This document shows, one piece after another, positions 16,596-24,706 of a DNA stretch of 64,000 nucleotides. Under the pieces are notes generated by a model, which was not told where the DNA came from, searched no databases, and was given only the letters and a program-made list of their open reading frames with translations. Origin of the DNA: an uncultured Paracoccaceae bacterium (GTDB lineage Bacteria > Pseudomonadota > Alphaproteobacteria > Rhodobacterales > Rhodobacteraceae); NCBI GenBank assembly GCA_951812305.1, contig CATOSB010000004.1, positions 806,001-870,000 on the forward strand, read 5' to 3'. Both the position numbers and the translations under genes were made by a program. Position 1 is the first letter of the stretch; each line of letters begins with the position of its first letter.

Positions 16596-17948
16596 ATGAA
16601 AGATTCCAATTTCCTGAAAGAACATAATGCGCGTCACATCTGGCATCCGATGGCGCATCCTGGCGACATGAAGGCAAACCCACCAACGATCATCACTGGG
16701 GCAAATGGTTGTCGCATTTCGGATATCGACGGGAACGAGGTGATCGACGCCGTCGGCGGGCTATGGAATGTAAATCTCGGATTTTCCTGCGCGCCGGTAA
16801 AGGCAGCGATTGCTGCACAGTTGGATCGCCTGCCGTATTACTCGCATTTTCGCGGCACGACTTCTGATGTGATCATCGAGCTAACAGAAGTATTGCGCGA
16901 CTTCTTTGAACCCGATGGGCTGAGCCGGGCGTTTTACACATCCGGTGGTGGCGACAGCGTTGAAACCGCGCTTCGACTTGCGCGGCAATATCATAAGATC
17001 CGGGGCGACGAAGGCCGCATAAAGTTCCTGAGCCTTAAGAAAGGTTATCATGGCACCCATATCGGCGGTGCCTCGGTGAACGGTAACGCCAACTTCCGAA
17101 CGAATTACGAACCGTTGTTACCGGGCTGCTATCACATTCCAGCCCCTTATCCCTATCGCAATCCGTTCAATGAAGCGGACCCGGAAAAGCTGTCGCAGTT
17201 TTGTCTTCAGGCGCTTGAAGACGAGATTGCGTTTCAAGGTGCCGGGACAATTGCCGCGATGATTATGGAGCCCATCCTTGGTGCCGGCGGTGTGATCGTA
17301 CCGCATGAAACTTTCATGCCAGGTGTGCGCGAAATCACGGCCAGGCACGGCATCCTGTTGATCGCCGACGAGGTCATCACAGGTTTTGGGCGCACCGGCG
17401 ACTGGACAGGTGCCCGGCATTGGGGGGTGAAGCCGGATATGTCGACCACGGCCAAGGCCATTACAAACGGATACTTCCCATTCGGCGCTGTGATGATCAG
17501 CGACTGCATGGCAGACGTTTTTGAGAATGACGAAACCGGTCGCGCGATGATCGGGCACGGATACACGTATTCCGGCCACCCGGTTGGAGCTGCGGCAGCA
17601 CTGGCCTGCCTCGATGAAACGGTAAAACTGCAGGTACAGAAGAATGCCGCGGCACGCGGCGACGAATTTTTCGCCGGGATTGAGGCGCTGAAAGATCGTC
17701 ACAGCATAATCGGCGACGTGCGTGGCGGACATGGGCTGATGATGGGTATCGAACTGGTCGCGGATCGTGACACCAAGGCGCCGTTGGACGCAGCGCCCAT
17801 CGCCAAGATTCAGGAAACGGCCTATGCAAATGGCGCAATGATCCGGATATCAGGGCCCAACATCCTGATGTCGCCGCCTTTGGTGATCACGTCGCAGGAC
17901 GTTCAAGACGTACTGACTGCGCTGGAGGCCGGATTCTCCGCAGTTTGA
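16596..17948 (+). CDS. class III PLP-dependent aminotransferase
   Basis: The 450-residue protein is a fold-type I omega-aminotransferase. YTSGGGDSVETALRLAR (near residue 112) binds PLP phosphate. The aspartate is in LLIADEVITGFGRTG and the catalytic lysine in TTAKAITNGYFPFGA. Enzymes of this class move amino groups from beta-alanine, taurine, GABA or diamines to pyruvate or 2-oxoglutarate; the substrate cannot be read from sequence. The ATG at 16596 is chosen because the upstream extension is not family-like and AAAGGA lies before it. A class I glutamine amidotransferase gene starts five bases after its stop, indicating an operon. Confidence 0.9.
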   Translation: MKDSNFLKEHNARHIWHPMAHPGDMKANPPTIITGANGCRISDIDGNEVIDAVGGLWNVNLGFSCAPVKAAIAAQLDRLPYYSHFRGTTSDVIIELTEVLRDFFEPDGLSRAFYTSGGGDSVETALRLARQYHKIRGDEGRIKFLSLKKGYHGTHIGGASVNGNANFRTNYEPLLPGCYHIPAPYPYRNPFNEADPEKLSQFCLQALEDEIAFQGAGTIAAMIMEPILGAGGVIVPHETFMPGVREITARHGILLIADEVITGFGRTGDWTGARHWGVKPDMSTTAKAITNGYFPFGAVMISDCMADVFENDETGRAMIGHGYTYSGHPVGAAAALACLDETVKLQVQKNAAARGDEFFAGIEALKDRHSIIGDVRGGHGLMMGIELVADRDTKAPLDAAPIAKIQETAYANGAMIRISGPNILMSPPLVITSQDVQDVLTALEAGFSAV

Positions 17949-17953
17949 ATGCA

Positions 17954-18673
17954 ATGCAACGCCTCGTGGTTCTGAACGCAAATACCGACCGGTCGAGGTT
18001 TGCGCAGGCCCATCCGCGCGACGGCGAGAAATTTCGCACATTGATTCAAGAAGTGCGCCCCGGGTGGGAAGTGCTGGATTTTGATGTAACGTCTGATGAG
18101 TATCCTCCAAGCTGGCAGGATATTGACGGCGTCATCATTACCGGCAGCCCGGCGTCCGCAACCGAAGATCACACTTGGTTTCTCGCGCTTTTGAATGTGA
18201 TCTGCCAACTCGATGAGATGAAAATGCCCATGTTTGGCGTGTGCTTTGGGCATCAGGCCATCGCCCGGGCATTGGGTGGAAAGGTTGAAGCCAATTCAGG
18301 GCCGTTCATTCTGGGAATTGTCGAGGCGCAGGTATCAAACCCGCCCCCCTGGATGCAAAATGCACCCAAGAGCTTTCGCATCGCGGCCGCGCATGGGGAT
18401 CAGGTTTCCGCAATTCCCGCGGAGGCTGTGGTAAATTGTTCCGGTCCTGATTGCCCGGTCGGTGGGTATCACATCGGGGATCATGTTTTCGCCTCGGAAT
18501 ACCACCCGGAAATGACCCAGCATTTTATCGAGAGTCTGACTGACGCAATGGCGCGAAACAGTGACCCGGCGGTTATCGAGCGTGCGCGCGCATCGTTTTT
18601 TGCACCTGCCGACAGGGCACTATTCGCCAATTGGATCGCAGCGTTTTTTGAACACAACAAATCGCCTTGTTAA
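17954..18673 (+). CDS. type 1 glutamine amidotransferase
   Basis: The 239-residue protein has the class I triad: nucleophile cysteine in GVCFGHQ (around residue 97) and His-Glu in EYHPEM (around residue 180). Free-standing members may hydrolyse gamma-glutamyl compounds or provide ammonia to a partner. ATG 17954 is chosen; a TTG at 17945 overlapping the previous stop is the alternative. Coupling to the aminotransferase suggests a shared nitrogen-containing substrate, for example a gamma-glutamylated amine, but this is inference. Confidence 0.85.
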   Translation: MQRLVVLNANTDRSRFAQAHPRDGEKFRTLIQEVRPGWEVLDFDVTSDEYPPSWQDIDGVIITGSPASATEDHTWFLALLNVICQLDEMKMPMFGVCFGHQAIARALGGKVEANSGPFILGIVEAQVSNPPPWMQNAPKSFRIAAAHGDQVSAIPAEAVVNCSGPDCPVGGYHIGDHVFASEYHPEMTQHFIESLTDAMARNSDPAVIERARASFFAPADRALFANWIAAFFEHNKSPC

Positions 18674-19156
18674 CCGATTTTATCGCGAGGTAGTCAAAAA
18701 CCATGCAAGTCAGCCCCTTAAATGCATTTGTCGCCAACTTGTAACGCACGCGTCTCTCGTCGAACGCATCCAACAATTCTGGTGTAGATTTGATTGTCCG
18801 TTCGTTTGCCCGACATGGGACAAAATCAGCACCATGCCAGTCGCCGCCACTTCGCCTTGTCCGTAGCCGGTGATGTCCCTATCCAGCGCGTGATCCCGAA
18901 TTGCGATAGCATCAGTTGTTGCACCTCTTTCCATCTCTTCCAGCGACCAATAGCCAAAGGGTGGAGGAACAATTCCGTGGTTGCAAATGAATGCATCCGC
19001 CGCACGTAGGATTTCGTTAACTGTAGATCAGTTCATGGTGGGTCTTTTAAACGACGAATTCTGTGCATCTGCGGATTTCAACATTCATATAGGAATTTCC
19101 GCGTGGCTGGGCCATAGACAGTTCGCAAACCGCCGCCACCAAAAGGACGAAATACG
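18674..19156. other. intergenic region of about 480 bases, possible gene remnant
   Basis: No complete gene is supported. The minus strand has two adjoining short frames in different phases, one containing ITGYGQGEVAATG and the other GADFVPCRANERTIKSTPEL followed by LDAFDERRVRYKLATNAF. Both look coding-like, so a decayed minus-strand gene is possible. I do not recognise the family. The last 100 bases before tpiA presumably hold its promoter. Confidence 0.35.
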
Positions 19157-19903
19157 ATGCCTCAAAAGCTCGCCGCCGGTAACTGGAAAATGAACGGGTT
19201 TCGCCCGGACCTCGGAGAAGTGAAGGCGCTGGCAACCGCGCACTCTGATCCCGGATGTGATGTGGTGATTTGCCCGCCAGCCACCCTTTTGATGCGCATG
19301 GCGGACGAATTGGCGGATGCCAAAATCGCGCTCGGCGGACAGGATTGCCATGTCGCCACAGTTGGTGCGCATACAGGCGACATCTCTGCAACCATGCTGG
19401 CGGAGGCTGGGGCCGAATATGTAATCGTCGGCCATTCAGAACGTCGCGCGGATCATGGCGAGGCAGACGAGTTGATCGCGGCCAAAGCGACCAGCGCTTT
19501 GAGCGCGGGGTTGGTTCCGATTATTTGTGTCGGCGAGACGCTTGAAGAACGTGACGCGGGCCGGACACTGGAAATTGTGGGCGGGCAGCTTTCGGGTTCG
19601 ATTCCAAAAGGCGTGAATGCCAATGGGATCGTTGTGGCCTATGAACCTGTCTGGGCTATCGGAACTGGCAAAGTCGCGTCAGTGGATCAGATTGCCGAAG
19701 TTCACGATTTTTTACGCACACAGCTTCAATCCGCGCTCGGCACCTCAGCCAGCGATACGAGACTGCTTTATGGCGGGTCGGTCAAACCCGGAAACGCGGC
19801 AGAGATCTTTGCGATAGAGAATGTCGATGGCGCGCTTGTCGGTGGCGCAAGCCTGAAAGCTTCGGATTTCGGGGCCATTATCGACGCGTTAGAGGCAGCC
19901 TGA
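19157..19903 (+). CDS. tpiA: triosephosphate isomerase
   Basis: The 248-residue TIM-barrel enzyme interconverts dihydroxyacetone phosphate and glyceraldehyde 3-phosphate in central carbon metabolism. The substrate-binding AAGNWKMNG (residues 6-14), the catalytic histidine in VIVGHSERR (near residue 95), the signature AYEPVWAIGTG with the catalytic glutamate (near 164) and the phosphate loop YGGSVKPGN are all present. The gene is monocistronic and meets the monooxygenase gene tail to tail with no gap. Length and motifs are those of a normal functional enzyme. Confidence 0.97.
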   Translation: MPQKLAAGNWKMNGFRPDLGEVKALATAHSDPGCDVVICPPATLLMRMADELADAKIALGGQDCHVATVGAHTGDISATMLAEAGAEYVIVGHSERRADHGEADELIAAKATSALSAGLVPIICVGETLEERDAGRTLEIVGGQLSGSIPKGVNANGIVVAYEPVWAIGTGKVASVDQIAEVHDFLRTQLQSALGTSASDTRLLYGGSVKPGNAAEIFAIENVDGALVGGASLKASDFGAIIDALEAA

Positions 19904-21031
19904 CTACTCGTACGTAGCGGTCACATCGTGGCCGTAAAGCCAGTCAAACCGATTAAGGGCCTTGTCAGGCGCAACTGCCGCCCCAATTCGCAAAATGGAA
20001 TGCGCGGCGAAGCGGACAATTGGGTTGCGCAGGTGGTAATTGCGCGCATTGGCATTGGCGGCGGCAATTGCGCGAGCGACGCGCGGCTTCCTTGCGGACT
20101 CGTAACGGGAAAGCGCCTTTGCTTGCGGAAACCTGTCCAGCATCTTTGCCAGAACCCAGGCGTCTTCCAGCGCCAGATTGGCGCCTTGTGCCAAAAACGG
20201 TAACGTTGGATGCGCGGCGTCGCCCAATATGGCGACCCGGCCGTCATGCCATCGCTCGGCCATCGGGTGCCAGAACAGGCCCCAAAGGCCGACCTCTTCT
20301 ACCTGACCAAGCCAGTTGCGAACTTCAGGTGCGAAACCCGAAAATGAATTGCGCAGATTTTCAGGGTCATCGGAATGACTCCATCCTTCTTCTTCCCAGC
20401 CCTGCCGCTCTTCCACTGCGACAATGTTCCGCAATCCATCACCGACTGGATAAGTCACCAAATGACGACCGGGTCCCATGTATACATGTGCCTCTGGCAA
20501 CGCACTGTCGTTTATGATCGCGCGCCACGCCACCTGTTTGGTGAAGTGCGGTGCGTTCGTACCGTTCAGCGACGTTCGCGTTTCGGATTTTACGCCGTCC
20601 GCACCCACGACAAGATCTGCGTCTGAATCGGACATTTGGATGTTGCTGCTGAGTTCAATCTTTACTCCGAGCGTGCGCGCCCTGTCGGCCAGCGTCGCAA
20701 TCAGAGTTGCACGATGAAGCATCACAAATGGGTGCGACCAGCGTTCTGGCAGCAATGTCAGACGAAGAACGCTTCGCGACGTCGCGTGATTCTTTAACTC
20801 CACGGCATTTGAACGAATTCCGAATTGCAGCGGGTCGATCCCGATCGCATTCAACACCGCAGATCCATTCGGGCTGATCTGAAGCCCCGCGCCAACGTCT
20901 TCCAGCGAGGGCGCCCGTTCGAAAACGCGGACATCGGCGCCGTGCATTGCTAATGCCGAAGCTGCCGACAGACCAGCAACGCCCGCACCGATGATCGTTA
21001 CAAAGCGCCCCGTCAGCATACCATTTCCCAA
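19904..21031 (-). CDS. FAD-dependent aromatic hydroxylase-type monooxygenase
   Basis: The 375-residue flavoprotein has the FAD-binding motif TIIGAGVAGLSAASAL (GxGxxG, residues 13-28), the DG motif VVGADGVKS (near 142) and the GD motif AILGDAAHPTLPF (near 273). These are the three marks of the p-hydroxybenzoate/salicylate hydroxylase class. Such enzymes hydroxylate aromatic acids or related rings with NAD(P)H and O2. The substrate is not deducible, and no catabolic partner is adjacent. Start at 21031 or at the internal ATG 21019 (MLTGRF). Confidence 0.88.
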   Translation of the reverse strand: MGNGMLTGRFVTIIGAGVAGLSAASALAMHGADVRVFERAPSLEDVGAGLQISPNGSAVLNAIGIDPLQFGIRSNAVELKNHATSRSVLRLTLLPERWSHPFVMLHRATLIATLADRARTLGVKIELSSNIQMSDSDADLVVGADGVKSETRTSLNGTNAPHFTKQVAWRAIINDSALPEAHVYMGPGRHLVTYPVGDGLRNIVAVEERQGWEEEGWSHSDDPENLRNSFSGFAPEVRNWLGQVEEVGLWGLFWHPMAERWHDGRVAILGDAAHPTLPFLAQGANLALEDAWVLAKMLDRFPQAKALSRYESARKPRVARAIAAANANARNYHLRNPIVRFAAHSILRIGAAVAPDKALNRFDWLYGHDVTATYE

Positions 21032-21088
21032 CGAAAAACACCGACGCCTGTTGACGCCGGTGCCAGAAATTCAAAGACAAAAGCCATC

Positions 21089-21511
21089 CTAGTCGTCGCG
21101 ATGAACCTTTTCGCGGCGCTCATGGCGTTCCTGCGCTTCAAGGCTCATCGTCGCAATCGGGCGTGCATCAAGGCGTTTAAGCGAGATCGGTTCGCCAGTC
21201 ACTTCGCAATACCCGTATTCGCCCTCATCGATACGGCGCAACGCGGCGTCAATCTTGGCGACAAGCTTCCGCTGACGGTCCCGGGTACGCAATTCAAGCG
21301 CACGGTCAGTTTCCTCGCTGGCGCGATCCGCGATGTCTGGAACAGCGCGTGCGCTGCCCTGCAATCCCTCGATCGTTGTCTTGCTGTCGCCCTGGATATC
21401 TTCTTTCCACATGCTCAACTTGCGGCGGAAGTATTCCAGCTGTCGGTCGTTCATAAATGGTTCGTCATCTGCTGGGCGATAATCATCTGGCAGAAACGTT
21501 TCGACCTTCAT
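21089..21511 (-). CDS. dksA: DksA-type RNA polymerase secondary-channel factor
   Basis: The protein (about 140 residues from ATG 21511; 21517 also possible) has the DksA start FMNDRQLEYFRRKL, a long coiled-coil hairpin (residues 30-100) and the C-terminal zinc-finger region GEYGYCEVTGEPISLKRLDA. DksA binds RNA polymerase with ppGpp and adjusts transcription during nutrient limitation. Only one of the four zinc-binding cysteines is present (CEVT...RPIAT), as in the known one-cysteine DksA of Rhodobacter. The first codons before 21517 are not family-like and are left out. Confidence 0.93.
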   Translation of the reverse strand: MKVETFLPDDYRPADDEPFMNDRQLEYFRRKLSMWKEDIQGDSKTTIEGLQGSARAVPDIADRASEETDRALELRTRDRQRKLVAKIDAALRRIDEGEYGYCEVTGEPISLKRLDARPIATMSLEAQERHERREKVHRDD

Positions 21512-21697
21512 ATCCATAATCCTAATCCCACCGGAGAGCGCGGAAACCGGGTCCGCGTCCTCCCAAAGTTCCTCCACTTGGGACGCCGTCTAACGCAAGC
21601 CTTGGCCCTTGTCACGCCCCAAAAGCGCGCCTTGCGGCTTTGTGACGGGATCGGTAATGAGACGTGAACTGAGCGGGTTAAGGTTAACGAATAACTC

Positions 21698-22537
21698 ATG
21701 AAATTCACCGGCACCGAATCTTACGTCGCAACAGATGACCTGACGGTCGCGGTCAACGCGGCCGTCACGCTTGAGCGTCCATTGCTCGTCAAAGGTGAAC
21801 CTGGCACGGGTAAAACCGAACTGGCCCGACAGGTCGCCAGCGCGCTTGGTCTGGAGATGATCGAGTGGCACATCAAGTCAACTACTAAAGCCCAACAAGG
21901 CCTTTATGAATATGACGCAGTAAGCCGTTTGCGTGACAGCCAGCTGGGCGAAGAGCGCGTGCACGATGTGAAAAACTACATCAAGAAAGGCAAGCTTTGG
22001 CAGGCCTTCGAGGCAGGCGAAAAAGTTGTTCTACTGATCGATGAAGTTGACAAGGCTGACATCGAATTCCCGAACGATCTGTTACAAGAACTCGACCGGA
22101 TGGAATTTCACGTCTACGAAACGGGCGAGACCATCACCGCAAGAAACCGCCCGATCGTCATCATCACGTCCAACAACGAAAAGGAGCTGCCCGATGCGTT
22201 TTTGCGGCGCTGTTTCTTTCACTACATTCGGTTTCCCGACGAAGACACGATGCGCAAAATCGTCGAGGTGCATCAGCCCGGCATCAAGGAAGCATTGCTG
22301 GCAACTGCACTAACGCAGTTTTATGAAATTCGCGAAACCGCAGGATTGAAAAAGAAGCCTTCTACGTCAGAGGTGCTGGATTGGTTAAAGCTGCTTCTGG
22401 CCGAAGATCTTTCGCCGGAAGATCTGAAACGCGACGGAGCAAATGCGCTACCAAAATTACATGGTGCGCTGCTGAAGAACGAACAGGATGTCCATATGTT
22501 TGAGCGGCTTGCCTTCATGGCCCGCGGTCAGCGGTAA
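21698..22537 (+). CDS. MoxR-family AAA+ ATPase
   Basis: The 279-residue ATPase has Walker A GEPGTGKT (residues 33-40), Walker B VVLLIDEVDKAD (near 110) and a sensor 1 asparagine (ITSNNEKELPDAFLRRC). MoxR proteins act as chaperone-like ATPases, usually with a von Willebrand A-domain partner encoded just downstream, to assemble metal-containing or surface complexes. Here no VWA gene follows: 246 non-coding bases and then a convergent VOC gene come next. The frame and length are normal. Confidence 0.92.
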   Translation: MKFTGTESYVATDDLTVAVNAAVTLERPLLVKGEPGTGKTELARQVASALGLEMIEWHIKSTTKAQQGLYEYDAVSRLRDSQLGEERVHDVKNYIKKGKLWQAFEAGEKVVLLIDEVDKADIEFPNDLLQELDRMEFHVYETGETITARNRPIVIITSNNEKELPDAFLRRCFFHYIRFPDEDTMRKIVEVHQPGIKEALLATALTQFYEIRETAGLKKKPSTSEVLDWLKLLLAEDLSPEDLKRDGANALPKLHGALLKNEQDVHMFERLAFMARGQR

Positions 22538-22544
22538 AGCTCAC

Positions 22545-22561
22545 ACACAAAATGTTTGTGT
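22545..22561 (+). terminator. weak hairpin after the MoxR gene
   Basis: ACACAAA and TTTGTGT, separated by ATG, form a 7-bp stem directly after the MoxR stop codon. There is no following T tract, so it may be a weak terminator or an RNA-processing hairpin only. Confidence 0.3.
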
Positions 22562-22783
22562 AAGCGAGAACCAGTTTTGCCAGGAATCGAACACAAACTG
22601 GGGCCAATTTCGGTGTTGGCAACTCGGAATGTCGCTGCTTTTCAATCCACTTCGCCCAATGCGCGCTTTCAACTTGACGGACAAATAAGTTCACTGCGCA
22701 ATTGTTCACGCCGTGATGGAATTGCGCTCTCCATTATACCGCTGCCATGAAACCATGAACTATCGCCGTCCAGATCAGCCGTG

Positions 22784-23200
22784 TTATTCGTCTCGACTGG
22801 GTTCGTCCGGATCGGCGGAGAACAATGCGATCTTGTTACCTTGAGGATCGCGCAAGTATCCAACGTAAAAATGAGGTCCGTACGCAGCGCGGAAACCCGG
22901 CTGGCCCTCGTCAGTTCCGCCGTAGGCAAGCGCGGCGGCGTGAAGGTCGCGAACCTGCTTTTGACAACGGGCTTCGAATGCGATCATAGTCCCGTTCCCA
23001 GCCGAGGCCGGACATCCATCGAATGTCGGCTTAACGTAGAAATCCGGCAGAACGATAGACTGATCCGGCTCCAACGGCAGCGTATAGCTCAGCCCCTCAG
23101 GACCCTCCCTCAGCACGTAATTAAGGGCTGGCAGGAACGCAGAATAAAATTGTCTCGCGCGAGCGATATCATCTGCGCCGACAGTGACATATGCAATCAT
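22784..23200 (-). CDS. VOC family (glyoxalase/bleomycin-resistance fold) protein
   Basis: The 138-residue protein begins MIAYVTVGADDIARARQFY and ends GNKIALFSAD, the beta-alpha-beta-beta-beta ends of a vicinal oxygen chelate protein. Members bind a metal and act on small electrophiles, or simply bind drugs. The specific activity is unknown. IS66 copy C begins only nine bases upstream of the ATG, so the natural promoter and most of the leader are separated from the gene. Expression now depends on the IS end or has been lost. Confidence 0.87.
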   Translation of the reverse strand: MIAYVTVGADDIARARQFYSAFLPALNYVLREGPEGLSYTLPLEPDQSIVLPDFYVKPTFDGCPASAGNGTMIAFEARCQKQVRDLHAAALAYGGTDEGQPGFRAAYGPHFYVGYLRDPQGNKIALFSADPDEPSRDE

Positions 23201-23209
23201 ACTTCGTTT

Positions 23210-24706
23210 GTAACTCCCAAGCACCCTGTCCGATAGGGTTGCGGGGTTTTGTTCCGTCAGAGCCGTGCGATGATCTGAGGTGGTGACAGGGTCAGGATTT
23301 CCAGGATGTTGAACCGGTGTTTTCTGGCCGTCGAGATGACGGACCTGATGTCGGCGAAGACCCGCGCGCCCTCGAGGGTGCGGAAGGTGCCCGAGATTTT
23401 CATGCGCAGCTTCATCATGCGCAGGTCCTGTTCGGCCTGATTGTTTGTGAATGGGACCGCGAAGTCGGCGATGAATCGCAAAACGTCATCGCGGTAGTCA
23501 CGCAGGCGGAGGAGCAGGTTGTGGCCTGGCCGCCTGGCTTTTCGGCCGCGGGTGCCGGGGCTTTTGGCCAGCGGGGGCTGGCGTTCGTGGAAGGCGAGCC
23601 CCTTGGCGAGGATCGCCATGTATCTGGTGACTATACCCTGGCGAACCAGTTCCGGGAGTTCGGTCTCGCCTTGATCCTGAGCCGCGCATCTGAGCTGATT
23701 GGCGCTATGAAGCACTGCGCTCATCTCCGTCGCCCAAGGCTCTTTTTCGATCTCTTCGATGGCCTTGAGTTCGCGCAAGTGATGCGCCCCGCAGAGGGCG
23801 TGGGCGTCCACTCCGCTCATATGGGCGTAGTAGGGTTTCCAGTGATCATGAATGATCGTCCCGCCGGTCAGGAAGGTTGGAACAGCACCGCGTTTGGCGC
23901 TGATGCGGTAATGGGTGAAGGCGGTATCGCAGATCGTGTGCAGCCAGTGCAGCTTGCCGGCAACACGAAGTCCGGTCTCGTCCAGATGCCGAACGCCGCC
24001 TTCGGCAAGCCGGGCGAGAATGTGTTCAACCACGACACCCATCTTATTTGCCGCGCCGCGCGTCCAGTTGGTCACGCTGGCCGCGCACAAGCTGGTGGCC
24101 CCAAACAGGTCGCGCATAAGCTGGCAGACCCGATCCTCGGGTATCAGCTGCTGAACATTGCAATAGACCGCCACTGCCCGCATGCGCGTGCCATATTGCA
24201 CATGCGCGGCCACGCCATCGGGAAAGCCAGCCGTCGTCGTGGCTCGACAATGGTCGCAACAATAAACCGCCGCCTGATGCTCGGTGACCTCCAGGCGTGG
24301 CGCAGGCAAGTCGAACACCTGACGCTTCTCGATCCCTTTCACCATCTCCGCCGTCAGGGCGCTCTGACAGGCGCTGCAATGCGTCGCCTCATGCCGTTCG
24401 ACAAAGTCGGGTGTTGACGTCTGGCGCAGGGTGTCGCCCCGGTGGCCAACTTGGCCGCCACTTTTCTTTCCGGATTTGCCACGCAGGCTGCGCGGGGCTG
24501 GCTTCTTCAGGCCATCACTTGAAGGGGGCTTGCTGCTATTGCTGCTGTTCTTGGCCAACTGTCGGCGCAGGTCCGTGATCTCTTCCGCCATGCTCGCCAA
24601 CGCAGCTTCAAGCTCAGCGATCCGACGCAGAGCCGTGGCGAGAAGTTGTTCAAGGGCGGCAACCTGATCCATCCCACCACTGATTCAGAGAAATCAACCC
24701 GGCGCC
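23210..24706 (-). mobile_element. IS66-family element, copy C, right end missing
   Basis: The left end (GTAACTCCCAAGCACCC) and 1497 of 1602 bp are present and match copies A and B. The last 105 bp, including the right inverted repeat, are absent: after GGCGCC the sequence jumps to the IS4 end. The octamer before the left end, CTTCGTTT (23202-23209), has no partner on the far side. With one end missing the element cannot transpose by itself, although its transposase gene is intact. Confidence 0.92.
23257..24672 (-). CDS. IS66-family transposase (copy C)
   Basis: The 471-residue protein shows the zipper, SSNSSKPPSSDG linker, zinc finger and DDE domain described for the other copies, and carries the Q variant (HERQPPLAK) shared with copy B. 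The frame is intact. Its own right end is deleted, but the product could act in trans on copies A and B. The promoter region upstream of its ATG keeps only about 35 bases of IS66 sequence before IS4 begins, so expression may differ from that of the other copies. Confidence 0.95.
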   Translation of the reverse strand: MDQVAALEQLLATALRRIAELEAALASMAEEITDLRRQLAKNSSNSSKPPSSDGLKKPAPRSLRGKSGKKSGGQVGHRGDTLRQTSTPDFVERHEATHCSACQSALTAEMVKGIEKRQVFDLPAPRLEVTEHQAAVYCCDHCRATTTAGFPDGVAAHVQYGTRMRAVAVYCNVQQLIPEDRVCQLMRDLFGATSLCAASVTNWTRGAANKMGVVVEHILARLAEGGVRHLDETGLRVAGKLHWLHTICDTAFTHYRISAKRGAVPTFLTGGTIIHDHWKPYYAHMSGVDAHALCGAHHLRELKAIEEIEKEPWATEMSAVLHSANQLRCAAQDQGETELPELVRQGIVTRYMAILAKGLAFHERQPPLAKSPGTRGRKARRPGHNLLLRLRDYRDDVLRFIADFAVPFTNNQAEQDLRMMKLRMKISGTFRTLEGARVFADIRSVISTARKHRFNILEILTLSPPQIIARL

